Shown piece by piece: positions 1 to 8,844 of a stretch of DNA of 64,000 nucleotides. The notes under the pieces were generated by a model. The model had not been told where the DNA came from. It worked only from the letters and a program-made list of their open reading frames with translations, and ran no database searches. The translations under genes were made by a program, and so were the position numbers. Numbering within the stretch: position 1 is the first letter of the stretch; every line of letters begins with the position of its first letter. This DNA is from JADYZU01 sp964540965 (GTDB taxonomy: Bacteria; Pseudomonadota; Alphaproteobacteria; Rhodobacterales; Rhodobacteraceae): positions 1 through 64,000 of the forward strand of contig CAZIOT010000016.1 of assembly GCA_964540965.1 (NCBI GenBank), written 5' to 3'.

Positions 1-2
1 AC

Positions 3-146
3 CAGATCAAGAAGGCCAAGGCGAACGGTCTTTCCGAGGACGACATGAAGTTCTGGGAGGACGAGGTGCAGGAGATGACCGACCGCTACATCAAGCTGGT
101 CGACCAGACCCTTGACGGCAAACAGGCCGAAATCATGCAGGTCTGA
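3..146 (+). CDS. frr: Ribosome recycling factor, 3' end only
   Basis: The open frame entering from the left edge encodes the C-terminal 47 residues of ribosome recycling factor, which with EF-G splits post-termination ribosomes. The helical tail with KKAKANGLSEDD and the stretch TDRYIKLVDQ is typical of the last helix of domain I. The stop is TGA at 144-146. The start lies outside the window. It is followed 31 bases later by uppS, the usual frr-uppS-cdsA order in proteobacteria. Confidence 0.93.
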   Translation, partial: QIKKAKANGLSEDDMKFWEDEVQEMTDRYIKLVDQTLDGKQAEIMQV

Positions 147-177
147 TCCGGCACGCCGGACAGGACGGGAACGGGCA

Positions 178-909
178 ATGGCAGACGCACAGGCAGAACC
201 GGCAATCCGTGGCCCTCGCCACGTCGCCATCATCATGGACGGCAACGGGCGCTGGGCGCAGATGCGCGGCCGGCCGCGGCTGTTCGGCCACCACGCCGGC
301 GCCCGCCGCATCCGCGAGGTGGTCGAGGCCTGCCCCGACCATGGCGTCAAATACCTGACGATCTTTGCCTTCTCGACCGAGAACTGGAAGCGCACCCAGA
401 CCGAGGTTGCCGGCCTCATGTCGCTGTTCCGCCGCTATATCACCCGCGAGGCGCAGGATCTGCTGCGCCGCGGCGTCCGCGTCCGTTTCATCGGCGACCG
501 CATCAAGCTGGACGACAAGCTGGTGACGCTGATGGACGAACTGGAGCTGCTGACCTCGGGAAACGACCGCGTCCACCTGACCATCGCGCTGAACTATGGC
601 GGCCGCGACGAGGTGACGCGGGCGGCCAAGCGCCTTGCCTACGAGATCGAGCAGGGGCGGCTGTCCCACAAGGATGTCGATGCCGAAACCCTGGCGCGCT
701 TTCTTGACACCCATGTCCTGCCCGACCCCGATCTGGTGATCCGCACCTCGGGAGAGGCGCGGATTTCGAATTTCCTGCTCTGGCAGTCGGCCTATGCGGA
801 ATACGAATTCGTCGACACCCTGTGGCCCGATTTCACCGCCGCGGAATTCGGCCGCATCGTCGCCCGCTATGGCAGCCGCGACCGCCGTTTCGGCGCGGTC
901 AGGGCCTGA
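178..909 (+). CDS. uppS: Isoprenyl transferase (undecaprenyl diphosphate synthase)
   Basis: This cis-prenyltransferase makes the C55 lipid carrier used for peptidoglycan and polysaccharide export. The 243-residue protein carries the family signature MDGNGRWA at residues 20-27, with the catalytic Asp at 21, and the C-terminal substrate-binding block RTSGEARISNFLLWQ at about 189-203. I chose ATG 178 because it places the signature about 20 residues from the N-terminus, as in the family; the frame is open further upstream into frr. It is the second gene of the envelope operon and lies 4 bases upstream of cdsA. Confidence 0.95.
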   Translation: MADAQAEPAIRGPRHVAIIMDGNGRWAQMRGRPRLFGHHAGARRIREVVEACPDHGVKYLTIFAFSTENWKRTQTEVAGLMSLFRRYITREAQDLLRRGVRVRFIGDRIKLDDKLVTLMDELELLTSGNDRVHLTIALNYGGRDEVTRAAKRLAYEIEQGRLSHKDVDAETLARFLDTHVLPDPDLVIRTSGEARISNFLLWQSAYAEYEFVDTLWPDFTAAEFGRIVARYGSRDRRFGAVRA

Positions 910-913
910 GACC

Positions 914-1714
914 GTGGCCGACGACCCCCGCGCCGATAGCGGCCGCTGGTCCGACCTGACCACGCGCATCGCCTCGGCCGCGGTGCTGCTGGCGATTGGC
1001 ACCGTCGGTGTGCTGCATGGCGGCGGGTGGTTCCAGGCGCTGGTCACCTTCGTCGCCGCGATGATCATCTGGGAGGTGGCGCAGATCGTCGCCCCCGACC
1101 GGCCGACCCCCGCCGCGACGCTGGCGGTCGCCTCGGCCGCGATCCTGTCGGGCGTGCCGACCGGGCTTGATGGCGGCTGGGAACTTCTGTTCTTCCTTCT
1201 GGTCCCCGCCATCGGCCTTTATGCCCTGCGCCCCTTCGGCGTGCATTTCGCCGGCTTCGCGCTGGGCGCGCAGTTGGCCGCCTGGGCGCTGATCGCCTTC
1301 CGGCAGGATCCGGGGCTGATGTTCGTCTTGTGGCTGGTCGTCACCGTGGTGATGTCCGATGTGCTGGGCTATTTCGCCGGCCGCCATTTCGGCGGGCCGA
1401 AATTCTGGCCGGCCGTCAGCCCGAAAAAGACCTGGAGCGGCACCGCCGCCGGCTGGGCCGGCGCCGTGGTGCTGGGCCTTCTGTTCATGATCCCGCTGGA
1501 ACAGGGCTGGGAACTGATCCCGGCCTCGGTCGCGGTCAGCATGGCGAGCCAGGCCGGCGACATTGCCGAAAGCGCGCTGAAACGCCGCTTCGGGGTCAAG
1601 GATTCCTCGGACCTGATTCCTGGCCACGGCGGCATCTACGACCGCTTCGACGCGCTGATGGGGGCGGCGATGTTCGTCACCCTGATCTGGCTGGTCACCG
1701 GGTGGCCGGGGTGA
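914..1714 (+). CDS. cdsA: Phosphatidate cytidylyltransferase
   Basis: Converts phosphatidic acid and CTP to CDP-diacylglycerol, the branch-point precursor of all phospholipids. The 266-residue protein is hydrophobic with about seven to eight membrane segments. Near its C-terminus is the CTP transferase signature: GDIAESALKRRFGVKD followed by PGHGGIYDRFD. GTG 914 is taken as the start because it directly follows the uppS stop; an upstream ATG at 794 would overlap uppS by more than 100 bases. It overlaps or abuts dxr. Confidence 0.93.
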   Translation: MADDPRADSGRWSDLTTRIASAAVLLAIGTVGVLHGGGWFQALVTFVAAMIIWEVAQIVAPDRPTPAATLAVASAAILSGVPTGLDGGWELLFFLLVPAIGLYALRPFGVHFAGFALGAQLAAWALIAFRQDPGLMFVLWLVVTVVMSDVLGYFAGRHFGGPKFWPAVSPKKTWSGTAAGWAGAVVLGLLFMIPLEQGWELIPASVAVSMASQAGDIAESALKRRFGVKDSSDLIPGHGGIYDRFDALMGAAMFVTLIWLVTGWPG

Positions 1715-1722
1715 GATCGGGT

Positions 1723-2892
1723 GTGAGATCGGTCACCATCCTTGGCGCCACGGGGTCCATCGGCCAAAGCACCATCGACCTGATCGCCCGCGATCCCGCC
1801 GCCTTCCGGGTCGAGGCGCTGACCGGCGCCCGCAACATCGCCCGCCTTGCCGCCGATGCCCGCCGTCTGGGGGCCCGGCTTGCCGTGACCAGCGAACCGT
1901 CGCTTTACGGCGCGCTGACCGAGGCGCTTGCCGGCAGCGGGATCGAGGTCGCCGCCGGCCCGCAGGCGGTGGCCGAGGCCGCGGCGCGCCCCGCCGACTG
2001 GACCATGAGCGCCATCGTCGGCGCCGCCGGTCTGGTGCCGGGTCTGGAAGTGCTGGCCCGCGGCGGCACCCTGGCGCTTGCCAACAAGGAAACCTTGGTC
2101 TGTGCCGGGCCGCTGGTCATGGCACGGGCGGCGGAAACAGGCGCGCGCATCCTGCCGGTCGACAGCGAACATTCGGCGATCTTCCAGGCGCTTGCCGGCC
2201 ATTCCTCATCCGATGTGGAACGGGTCATCATCACCGCCTCGGGCGGCGCCTTTCGCGACTGGCCGCTGGAGCAACTGGCGCAGGCGACGGTGGCGCAGGC
2301 GTCCTCGCATCCGAACTGGGCCATGGGCCAGCGCATCACCATCGATTCGGCCTCGATGTTCAACAAGGCGCTCGAGGTGATCGAGGCGCACGAATTCTTT
2401 GGCCTGCCGCCCGCGGCGATCGAGGTGGTGATCCATCCCGAAAGTCTGGTCCATGCCATGGTCGGCTTTCGCGACGGCGGCATCCTGGCCCATGTCGGCC
2501 CGCCCGACATGCGCCATGCCATCGGCCACGCCCTGCACTGGCCCGAACGCCGTCACCTGCCGGTCGAGCGGCTGGATTTCGCCCGCATCGGCAGCCTGAC
2601 CTTCCGCGACCCCGATCCGGCACGCTATCCGGCGCTGGACCTGGCCCGGCAGGTCATGGCGGCTGGGGGGCTGGCCGGGGCGGCCTTCAACGCCGCCAAG
2701 GAAGCGGCTCTGGACGCCTTCATCGCCGGGCGCATCGGTTTCACCGACATGGCGCCGGTCGTGGCCGCCGTGCTGGACAGGATGTCGCCCGCTTCGGGAC
2801 CGCAAATTGCCGCGATGACACTGGAAAGCGTGTTGGAGACCGACGCCATGGCGCGTATCCACGCCGACGAGACCATCAAGAACCCGGGCTGA
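1723..2892 (+). CDS. dxr: 1-deoxy-D-xylulose 5-phosphate reductoisomerase
   Basis: Second enzyme of the MEP isoprenoid pathway; it converts DXP to MEP with NADPH and a divalent metal. The NADPH-binding motif GATGSIGQS is at the extreme N-terminus, the metal-site block VDSEHSAIFQ lies mid-protein, and the flexible-loop region has PNWAMGQRITIDSASM. GTG 1723 gives MRSVTILGATGS, matching the family's usual N-terminus. GTG 1711, which overlaps the cdsA stop by 4 bases, is a fair alternative adding four residues. About 389 residues. Confidence 0.94.
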   Translation: MRSVTILGATGSIGQSTIDLIARDPAAFRVEALTGARNIARLAADARRLGARLAVTSEPSLYGALTEALAGSGIEVAAGPQAVAEAAARPADWTMSAIVGAAGLVPGLEVLARGGTLALANKETLVCAGPLVMARAAETGARILPVDSEHSAIFQALAGHSSSDVERVIITASGGAFRDWPLEQLAQATVAQASSHPNWAMGQRITIDSASMFNKALEVIEAHEFFGLPPAAIEVVIHPESLVHAMVGFRDGGILAHVGPPDMRHAIGHALHWPERRHLPVERLDFARIGSLTFRDPDPARYPALDLARQVMAAGGLAGAAFNAAKEAALDAFIAGRIGFTDMAPVVAAVLDRMSPASGPQIAAMTLESVLETDAMARIHADETIKNPG

Positions 2893-2895
2893 CCC

Positions 2896-4230
2896 TTGGA
2901 CCTGACGCAGATCCTGCCGCATTTCGGCAACCTCGCCTTCACCCTGATCGCCTTTGTCGTGGCGCTGTCGATCATCGTCGCGGTGCATGAATTCGGCCAC
3001 TACATCGTTGGCCGCTGGTCGGGCATCCATGCCGAGGTGTTCTCGCTGGGCTTCGGCCCGGTGCTGGCCTCGCGCACCGACCGGCGCGGCACCCGCTGGC
3101 AGGTCGCGGCGCTGCCCTTTGGCGGCTATGTGAAATTCCTGGGCGATGCCAATGCCGCCTCGGTCGGCGGCGACATGGAACATGTGGCGCCGCGCGACCG
3201 CAGGCACACCATGCTGGGGGCGCCCTTGTGGGCGCGCACGGTGACGGTGTTCGCCGGTCCGGCGTTCAACTTCATTCTCAGCCTGCTCATCTTCGCCGGC
3301 GTGATCCTGCTGACCGGCCAGCCGCGGTTGCCGCTGACCGTGGCCTCGGTCGATCCCTTGCCCGGCATCTATGGCGATGCCCTGCGTCCGGGGGACGAGA
3401 TCCTGGCCATCGCCGGCATCGACCTGACGGCCGAGGGGCTGAATGCGCTTGACGCGACGGTGCCCGACGTGGCGCAGGTCGATTACAGCATCCGCCGCGA
3501 TGGCGAGGTCCTGACCGTTTCCGGCCCCAACCCCGACCTGCCGGTGGTCGGCGCCCTGAACCCCGGATCCGCCGCCTATGGCGCCGGCATCAAGCAGGGC
3601 GATGTGGTGCTGTCGGTTGCCGGGCAGGAGGTGGTGGATTTCCAGCAGATCGTCGGCATCGTCTCGGGTTCGGACGGCCAGCCGCTTGATTTCCGCATCT
3701 GGCGCGACGGCGAGGAGCTTCTGTTCACCCTGACGCCGACGCGGCAGGATCTGCCGCTTGATGGTGGCGGGTTCGAGACGCGCTGGCTGGTCGGCATCGT
3801 CGCCGGCAATTTCCTCGACTTCGCCACGGAATCGCCGGGGCCGCTGGCCGCGCTGGGCGACGCCCTGGGGCAGGTCTGGTATATCATCTCCGCGTCGGTC
3901 TCGAGCCTGTGGCACATCGCCACCGGCGGCATTTCCACCTGCAACCTGTCCGGCCCGGTCGGCATCGCCCAGGCCTCGGGCGCGATGGCCTCGCAGGGGA
4001 CGGCAAGCTTCATCTGGTTCGTGGCGGTGCTGTCCACCGCGGTCGGGCTGCTGAACCTGTTCCCGGTGCCGATGCTGGATGGCGGGCATCTGGTGTTCTA
4101 CGCCTACGAGGCCGTGGCCGGCCGCGCCCCCGGCGACCGCGCCCTGCGGGTCCTCATGGTGGCGGGGCTGGCGGTGATCCTTTCGCTGACGCTGTTCGGC
4201 GTGATGAACGACCTGTTCCTCTGTCCGTAA
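2896..4230 (+). CDS. rseP: Site-2 zinc metalloprotease RseP
   Basis: Inner-membrane protease that cuts transmembrane segments during regulated intramembrane proteolysis and clears remnant signal peptides. Zinc-binding HEFGH lies at residues 31-35 in the first membrane segment. A PDZ domain covers roughly residues 200-290. The second active-site motif NLFPVPMLDGG starts at about 387 and supplies the third zinc ligand, Asp395. Length 444 residues is normal. The start is an unusual TTG three bases after the dxr stop; no better in-frame start is near. Confidence 0.94.
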   Translation: MDLTQILPHFGNLAFTLIAFVVALSIIVAVHEFGHYIVGRWSGIHAEVFSLGFGPVLASRTDRRGTRWQVAALPFGGYVKFLGDANAASVGGDMEHVAPRDRRHTMLGAPLWARTVTVFAGPAFNFILSLLIFAGVILLTGQPRLPLTVASVDPLPGIYGDALRPGDEILAIAGIDLTAEGLNALDATVPDVAQVDYSIRRDGEVLTVSGPNPDLPVVGALNPGSAAYGAGIKQGDVVLSVAGQEVVDFQQIVGIVSGSDGQPLDFRIWRDGEELLFTLTPTRQDLPLDGGGFETRWLVGIVAGNFLDFATESPGPLAALGDALGQVWYIISASVSSLWHIATGGISTCNLSGPVGIAQASGAMASQGTASFIWFVAVLSTAVGLLNLFPVPMLDGGHLVFYAYEAVAGRAPGDRALRVLMVAGLAVILSLTLFGVMNDLFLCP

Positions 4231-4314
4231 GGCGCGACCCGCCGCCGGGCCATGATGCTGCCACATTCCCCTGCCATCATTGCCTTGGGAAACCGGGGCT
4301 GAAGGGGACGCATC

Positions 4315-4449
4315 ATGCACACAATCGCGGAAAACGCCCGTGGGCTTTCGCTTCTGGTGCAGATCAACTGGGATCGCATCCTGCCGCCGATCCTTGTCAT
4401 GGTGGCGCTCTGGGTCGGCACGGTCATTGGCAAGTTGCTTCTCAACTGA
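4315..4449 (+). CDS. 44-residue membrane peptide between rseP and bamA
   Basis: A short frame starting with ATG 4315, preceded by a good ribosome-binding site (GAAGGGGA, 4301-4308), encodes MHTIAENARGLSLLVQINWD followed by one hydrophobic segment (about residues 24-42) and a KLLLN tail. The N-terminal half looks amphipathic and soluble, the C-terminal half like a single membrane anchor. It is placed within the envelope operon, 84 bases after rseP and 98 before bamA. I do not recognise a function. The strong Shine-Dalgarno and the sharp soluble/membrane division argue that it is real. Confidence 0.72.
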   Translation: MHTIAENARGLSLLVQINWDRILPPILVMVALWVGTVIGKLLLN

Positions 4450-4547
4450 CCAACAAGGGCTGGTATGCGGCCCCGATGCATTTTGACATGATCCCCCAAA
4501 CCCGGTAGTCCCGTGCCAAGGCACGAGAACAGGGCGGCGGGGGCGAT

Positions 4548-6887
4548 ATGGCGGGAATCGGTCGGCAGGGGCGGGCTCGGACTGGACGGCTCCTGCGCGG
4601 GGCGGCCGCGGTGGCGGTGCTGGCGGCCTGGCCGGCCTTTGCCCAGCAATACAGCTTTGGCTCCGTCTCCATCGAAGGCAACCAGCGCATCGAATCCGGC
4701 ACCATCCTGACCTATGCCGGGATTTCGCGCGGACAGGCGCTGACCGCCGGACAACTGAACGACGCCGCGCAGCGCATCCGCGATTCGGGCCTGTTCGAAA
4801 GCGTCGAGGTGGTGCCGCAGGGCAATACGCTGGTGATCCGGGTCGTCGAATATCCGACCGTCGCCCGCATCAGTTTCGAGGGCAACAGCCAGTTGTCCGA
4901 TGACGAACTGGCGCCGCTGGTGCAATCGCAGACCCGCCGCGTGTTCAGCCCCTCGGTGGCCGAAGCCGACGTGGCCGCGATCACTCAGGCCTATGCCGGC
5001 ATCGGCCGCGTCAATGCCGTGGTGTCGCCGGCGATCATCCGCCAGTCCGACAACCGCGTCGATCTGGTGTTCCAGATCGCCGAGGGCGGCGTGACCGAGG
5101 TTGAACGGATTTCCTTTGTCGGCAACCGCAACTTCGGCGACTACCGGCTGCGCAACATCCTGGAAACCCGGCAGGCCGGCATGCTGCGGGCGCTGGTCGG
5201 TCGCGACACGTTCGACCCCGACCGCGCCGCGCTTGACCGCCAGCTTCTGACCGATTTCTACCAGTCGCGCGGCTATGCCGATTTCCAGATCCAGAACGTC
5301 GATGTGCAACTGACGCAGGAACGCGACGCCTATCTGGTGACCTACAACATCCAGGAAGGCCAACAGTTCAGCTTTGGCAATGTCACCGTCACCAGCGAGA
5401 TCCCCGAGGCCGATGCCGCCGCCTTCCAGGCCGAGGTGCGTCTGCACGCCGGCCAGACCTATTCGCCGGTGCTGATCGAACAGGACATCGCCCGGCTTGA
5501 ACGGCTGGCGACCCGTCAGGGCATTAATTTCCTGCGCGTCGATCCGGTCATCACCCGCGACGACCGCAATCTTCTGCTGAACGTCGAATTCCGGCTGGTG
5601 CGCGGCGACCGGATCTTTGTCGAACGCATCGACATCGAGGGCAACGCCACCACGCTGGACCGCGTGGTGCGCGACCAGTTCACCGCCGTGGAAGGCGACC
5701 CGTTCAACCCGCGCTCGATCCGCGAAAGCGCCGAACGCATCCGGGCGCTGGGCTATTTCGCCGATGCCGATGTGCAGGCCCGGCAGGGTTCGGCCGAGGA
5801 TCAGGTGGTCATCGACGTGAACCTGATCGAAAAGCCGACCGGATCGCTGTCCTTCGGGGCCAACTTCTCGACCGACAACGGGTTCGCGCTGGTCGCCTCG
5901 TTCGCCGAAGAGAATTTCATGGGCCGCGGGCAGGAGTTGCGGTTCGATCTTTCGACCGGCGAGCAGAACCGGGTGCTCAGCTTCGATTTCGCGGAACCGC
6001 AGTTCCTGGGCCGCGACCTGCGCTTCGGGTTGAACCTGGAATACCGCCAGACCAACAGCACCTATGCGCTGTACGACACCGAGAATTTCCGCTTCTCGCC
6101 CTCGCTGGCCTTTCCGGTCAGCGAAAACGGCCGGCTGTCGCTGTTCTATGCCGCCGACTACGGCAATATCACCGATGTGCAGGGGCCAAGCTATTCCGAC
6201 GACGACCCGCCGGTCATGACCGATCCGGGCGCCAGCCAGGTCATCGTCAACGAGGCGGGGCAGGGCGGAATCTGGACCAATTCGCTGGGCTACGGCTATA
6301 GCTGGGACAACCGCCGCAGCGGTATCGAACGCAACGGCGGCGTCGTCCTGCGCTTTGGCCAGGAATTCGGCTTTGGCGACTCGCAGTTCGTCAAGACCAC
6401 CGCGCTCGCCAGCGCCGAAACCCGCATCTGGCACGAGGACGTGACCCTGCGCGCCACGCTGGAAGGCGGCGCCCTGTCCTATCTCGACGGCAATTCCCGC
6501 GTCACCGACCGCTTCTTCATGGGCGGGCGGATCATGCGCGGGTTCGAACCCGGCGGCATCGGCCCGCGCGATGCCGATACCGACGATGCGCTGGGCGGCA
6601 ATTATTACGCCGTGCTGCGGCTGGAAACCGAATTCCCGCTGGGCCTGCCCGAGGAATACGGCATCACCGGCGGCGCGTTCATCGACTATGGCTCGCTCTG
6701 GGATGTCGGCGAAACCTATGGCGCCGATGTGCTGTACGACGAATTCACCCCGCGCACGGTGGTGGGCCTGTCGCTGTTCTGGACCACGCCGATCGGTCCG
6801 CTGCGGTTCAATTTCACCGAAGCGCTCGAGGCCGAGGAATTCGACAATACCCGCGGCTTTGACCTGACCATCCAGACGAGCTTCTGA
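4548..6887 (+). CDS. bamA: Outer membrane protein assembly factor BamA
   Basis: Central Omp85 component of the BAM complex, which folds beta-barrel proteins into the outer membrane. The 779-residue protein has a signal peptide ending in AWPAFAQ (about residue 32), five POTRA repeats over roughly residues 33-420, and a C-terminal 16-strand barrel. The barrel shows the loop-6 hallmark as GGRIMRGFEPGGIGPRD and ends in Phe (TIQTSF), the usual outer-membrane barrel end. Its stop overlaps the next ATG (TGATG), so translation is probably coupled with the Skp-like chaperone. Confidence 0.95.
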   Translation: MAGIGRQGRARTGRLLRGAAAVAVLAAWPAFAQQYSFGSVSIEGNQRIESGTILTYAGISRGQALTAGQLNDAAQRIRDSGLFESVEVVPQGNTLVIRVVEYPTVARISFEGNSQLSDDELAPLVQSQTRRVFSPSVAEADVAAITQAYAGIGRVNAVVSPAIIRQSDNRVDLVFQIAEGGVTEVERISFVGNRNFGDYRLRNILETRQAGMLRALVGRDTFDPDRAALDRQLLTDFYQSRGYADFQIQNVDVQLTQERDAYLVTYNIQEGQQFSFGNVTVTSEIPEADAAAFQAEVRLHAGQTYSPVLIEQDIARLERLATRQGINFLRVDPVITRDDRNLLLNVEFRLVRGDRIFVERIDIEGNATTLDRVVRDQFTAVEGDPFNPRSIRESAERIRALGYFADADVQARQGSAEDQVVIDVNLIEKPTGSLSFGANFSTDNGFALVASFAEENFMGRGQELRFDLSTGEQNRVLSFDFAEPQFLGRDLRFGLNLEYRQTNSTYALYDTENFRFSPSLAFPVSENGRLSLFYAADYGNITDVQGPSYSDDDPPVMTDPGASQVIVNEAGQGGIWTNSLGYGYSWDNRRSGIERNGGVVLRFGQEFGFGDSQFVKTTALASAETRIWHEDVTLRATLEGGALSYLDGNSRVTDRFFMGGRIMRGFEPGGIGPRDADTDDALGGNYYAVLRLETEFPLGLPEEYGITGGAFIDYGSLWDVGETYGADVLYDEFTPRTVVGLSLFWTTPIGPLRFNFTEALEAEEFDNTRGFDLTIQTSF

Positions 6888-7492
6888 TGCGGCTTTCGTG
6901 GCTTGCGCTGGTGATGGCCGCGGTGGCGGGCAGCGCCACCGCGCAGGACACAACGCAGCCGGTGCAGATGGGCCAGGTGCAAAGCGCGATCCTGACCATC
7001 GACACCGAACGGCTGTTCGGTGAATCGGCCTTCGGTCTGCGCATCACCGCCGAATTGCAGGCCGCGACCGAGGCCCTGGGCGAGGAGAACCGCCGCATTG
7101 AGGCCGCCCTGACCGCCGAGGAGCAGAGCCTGACCGAACGCCGCCCGACGATGACGCCCGAGGCGTTCCGGGCCGAGGCCGATGCCTTTGACGAAAGGGT
7201 GCAGGGTATACGCACTGCGCAGGACGCCAAGGAACGCGCGCTCGAGGACGGGGTGACCGAGGGCCGCGACCAGTTCCTTGCCGTCGCGGCGCCGGTCCTT
7301 GGACAGATGATGCGCGACGCCGGGGCGGCGGTGATCCTTGACCGGCGGACGGTGTTTCTGGCCCTGAGTGCCGTCGACATCACCGACGAGGCGATCGCCG
7401 CCATCGACGAGGCCATCGGTGACGGCAGCGGTGTTGTCCCCGATGACGCCCCCGATGACGCCCCGGAGGACGAGGCGCCGGCAGACCCCTGA
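6887..7492 (+). CDS. OmpH/Skp-like periplasmic chaperone
   Basis: The protein has a signal peptide (MRLSWLALVMAAVAGSATAQ) and a long, charged, helical body with heptad-like patterns (residues about 40-130), as in Skp/OmpH proteins that carry unfolded outer-membrane proteins across the periplasm. The usual core phrase ILTIDTERLF is near residue 35, and AVILDRRTVFLALSAVDITD corresponds to the Skp C-terminal region. The last 25 residues are an acidic tail rich in DDAP/EDEAP. At 201 residues it is slightly longer than E. coli Skp. It starts on the bamA stop codon. Confidence 0.85.
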   Translation: MRLSWLALVMAAVAGSATAQDTTQPVQMGQVQSAILTIDTERLFGESAFGLRITAELQAATEALGEENRRIEAALTAEEQSLTERRPTMTPEAFRAEADAFDERVQGIRTAQDAKERALEDGVTEGRDQFLAVAAPVLGQMMRDAGAAVILDRRTVFLALSAVDITDEAIAAIDEAIGDGSGVVPDDAPDDAPEDEAPADP

Positions 7493-7570
7493 CCCCCGGT
7501 GGCTTGCCCGCCTCTGCGGCTGTTGCTAACCAGTCGGAACGCCGGCGCCGCCGGCCCAGATCAGGACGAC

Positions 7571-8062
7571 ATGATGACCGATGGTTCCCCCGCGCCCGCG
7601 CCGACGCCCACCGAGGCCGACATCCAGCTCATCCAGCGCATCCTGCCGCACCGCTATCCGTTTCTCCTTGTCGACCGCGTGCGCGAGATCGACGGCACCG
7701 CCCGCGCCGTCGGCCTCAAGAACGTGACGATGAACGAGCCGCATTTCACCGGCCATTTCCCCGGCAAGCCGATCATGCCCGGCGTCACCATTGTCGAGGC
7801 GATGGCGCAGACCGCCGCCGTCATGGTCGGGGCGACGCTGGGCTATACCGACGGCAATCTGCTCATCTACTTCATGACCATCGACAACGTGAAGTTCCGC
7901 CGCATGGTGGTGCCGGGCGACCAGTTGCGGATGGAGATCACCACCCTGCGCGGCAAACCGGGCGGCAAGGTGTGGAAATTCAAGGGGGTGGCGACCGTCG
8001 ACGGCGAATTGGCGGCCGAGACCGAGTTCACCGCGATGATGGACATGAAAGCCGCCACATGA
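7571..8062 (+). CDS. fabZ: 3-hydroxyacyl-ACP dehydratase FabZ
   Basis: Hot-dog fold dehydratase of fatty-acid elongation. The catalytic His62 lies in HFTGHFPGKPIMPGV and Glu76 in VEAMAQ; PHRYPFLLVDR at about 26-36 is also diagnostic. The 163-residue length depends on ATG 7571, which has an AGGA element just upstream; the frame is open further upstream without family similarity. The first 15 residues are a Pro/Ala-rich extension. Its last bases overlap lpxA (ATGA), coupling supply of hydroxyacyl chains with lipid A synthesis. Confidence 0.94.
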   Translation: MMTDGSPAPAPTPTEADIQLIQRILPHRYPFLLVDRVREIDGTARAVGLKNVTMNEPHFTGHFPGKPIMPGVTIVEAMAQTAAVMVGATLGYTDGNLLIYFMTIDNVKFRRMVVPGDQLRMEITTLRGKPGGKVWKFKGVATVDGELAAETEFTAMMDMKAAT

Positions 8063-8844
8063 CGCCCGCCACGATCCATCCGTCGGCCGTGGTCGACCCC
8101 GGCGCCCGGATCGGCGCCGGCTGCAGCATCGGCCCGTTCTGCGTGATCGGCCCCGAGGTGGTGCTGGCCGAGGATTGCGTGCTGAAATCGCATGTCGTCG
8201 TCAGCGGCGACACCCATATCGGCGCCGGCAGCACGATCTGGCCCTTTGCGGTGATCGGCGAGGTGCCGCAGGACAAGAAGTTCGGCGGCGAAAGAACCGC
8301 GCTGCGCATCGGCGCACGGGCGCGAATCCGCGAACATGTGACGGTCAACACCGGCACCGCCGGCGGCGGCGGCGTGACGCGGATCGGTGACGATTGCCTG
8401 CTTCTGGCCGGCAGCCACGTTGCCCACGACGCGCAGGTCGGCAACAATGTCACCATCGTCAATTCCGCCGCTGTGGCGGGCCATTGCGTGATCGGCGACG
8501 ATGTCATCATCGGCGGCCTGGCCGGCATCCACCAATGGGTGCGCATCGGCCGCGGCGCCATCATCGGCGCCGTCACCATGGTGACGAACGACGTGATTCC
8601 CTATGGTCTGGTGCAGGCCCCGAGGGGAGAGCTGGATGGGCTGAACCTGATCGGGCTCAAGCGGCGCGGGATGGACCGCGCCGATATCCAGGCCCTGCGC
8701 GAGGCGTATGAGGCGCTCCGCAGCGGCGAGGGCGGTTTCCACGACCGCGCCCGGCGGCTGGCCGACAGTTCCAGCCCGGCGGTGCGCGAGGTGGCGGAGT
8801 TCATCCTCGGCCCGACCGACCGACAGTTCCTGACGCCGCGATGA
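8059..8844 (+). CDS. lpxA: UDP-N-acetylglucosamine acyltransferase
   Basis: First enzyme of lipid A synthesis; it transfers a 3-hydroxyacyl chain from ACP to UDP-GlcNAc. The 261-residue protein is built of hexapeptide repeats (left-handed beta helix) over residues about 5-190, with the catalytic base His123 in SHVAHDAQVGNN, then a helical C-terminal domain. Start ATG 8059 overlaps the fabZ stop by four bases and its stop overlaps lpxI by four. In many proteobacteria lpxD sits between the Skp-like gene and fabZ; here it does not. Confidence 0.95.
   Translation: MTPATIHPSAVVDPGARIGAGCSIGPFCVIGPEVVLAEDCVLKSHVVVSGDTHIGAGSTIWPFAVIGEVPQDKKFGGERTALRIGARARIREHVTVNTGTAGGGGVTRIGDDCLLLAGSHVAHDAQVGNNVTIVNSAAVAGHCVIGDDVIIGGLAGIHQWVRIGRGAIIGAVTMVTNDVIPYGLVQAPRGELDGLNLIGLKRRGMDRADIQALREAYEALRSGEGGFHDRARRLADSSSPAVREVAEFILGPTDRQFLTPR

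Noticed and set aside
2206..6953. Very long open frames on the minus strand opposite dxr, rseP and bamA (over 700 and 900 codons)
   Set aside because: They lie antisense to well-identified genes, have no family similarity and reflect the lack of stop codons in high-GC third positions.
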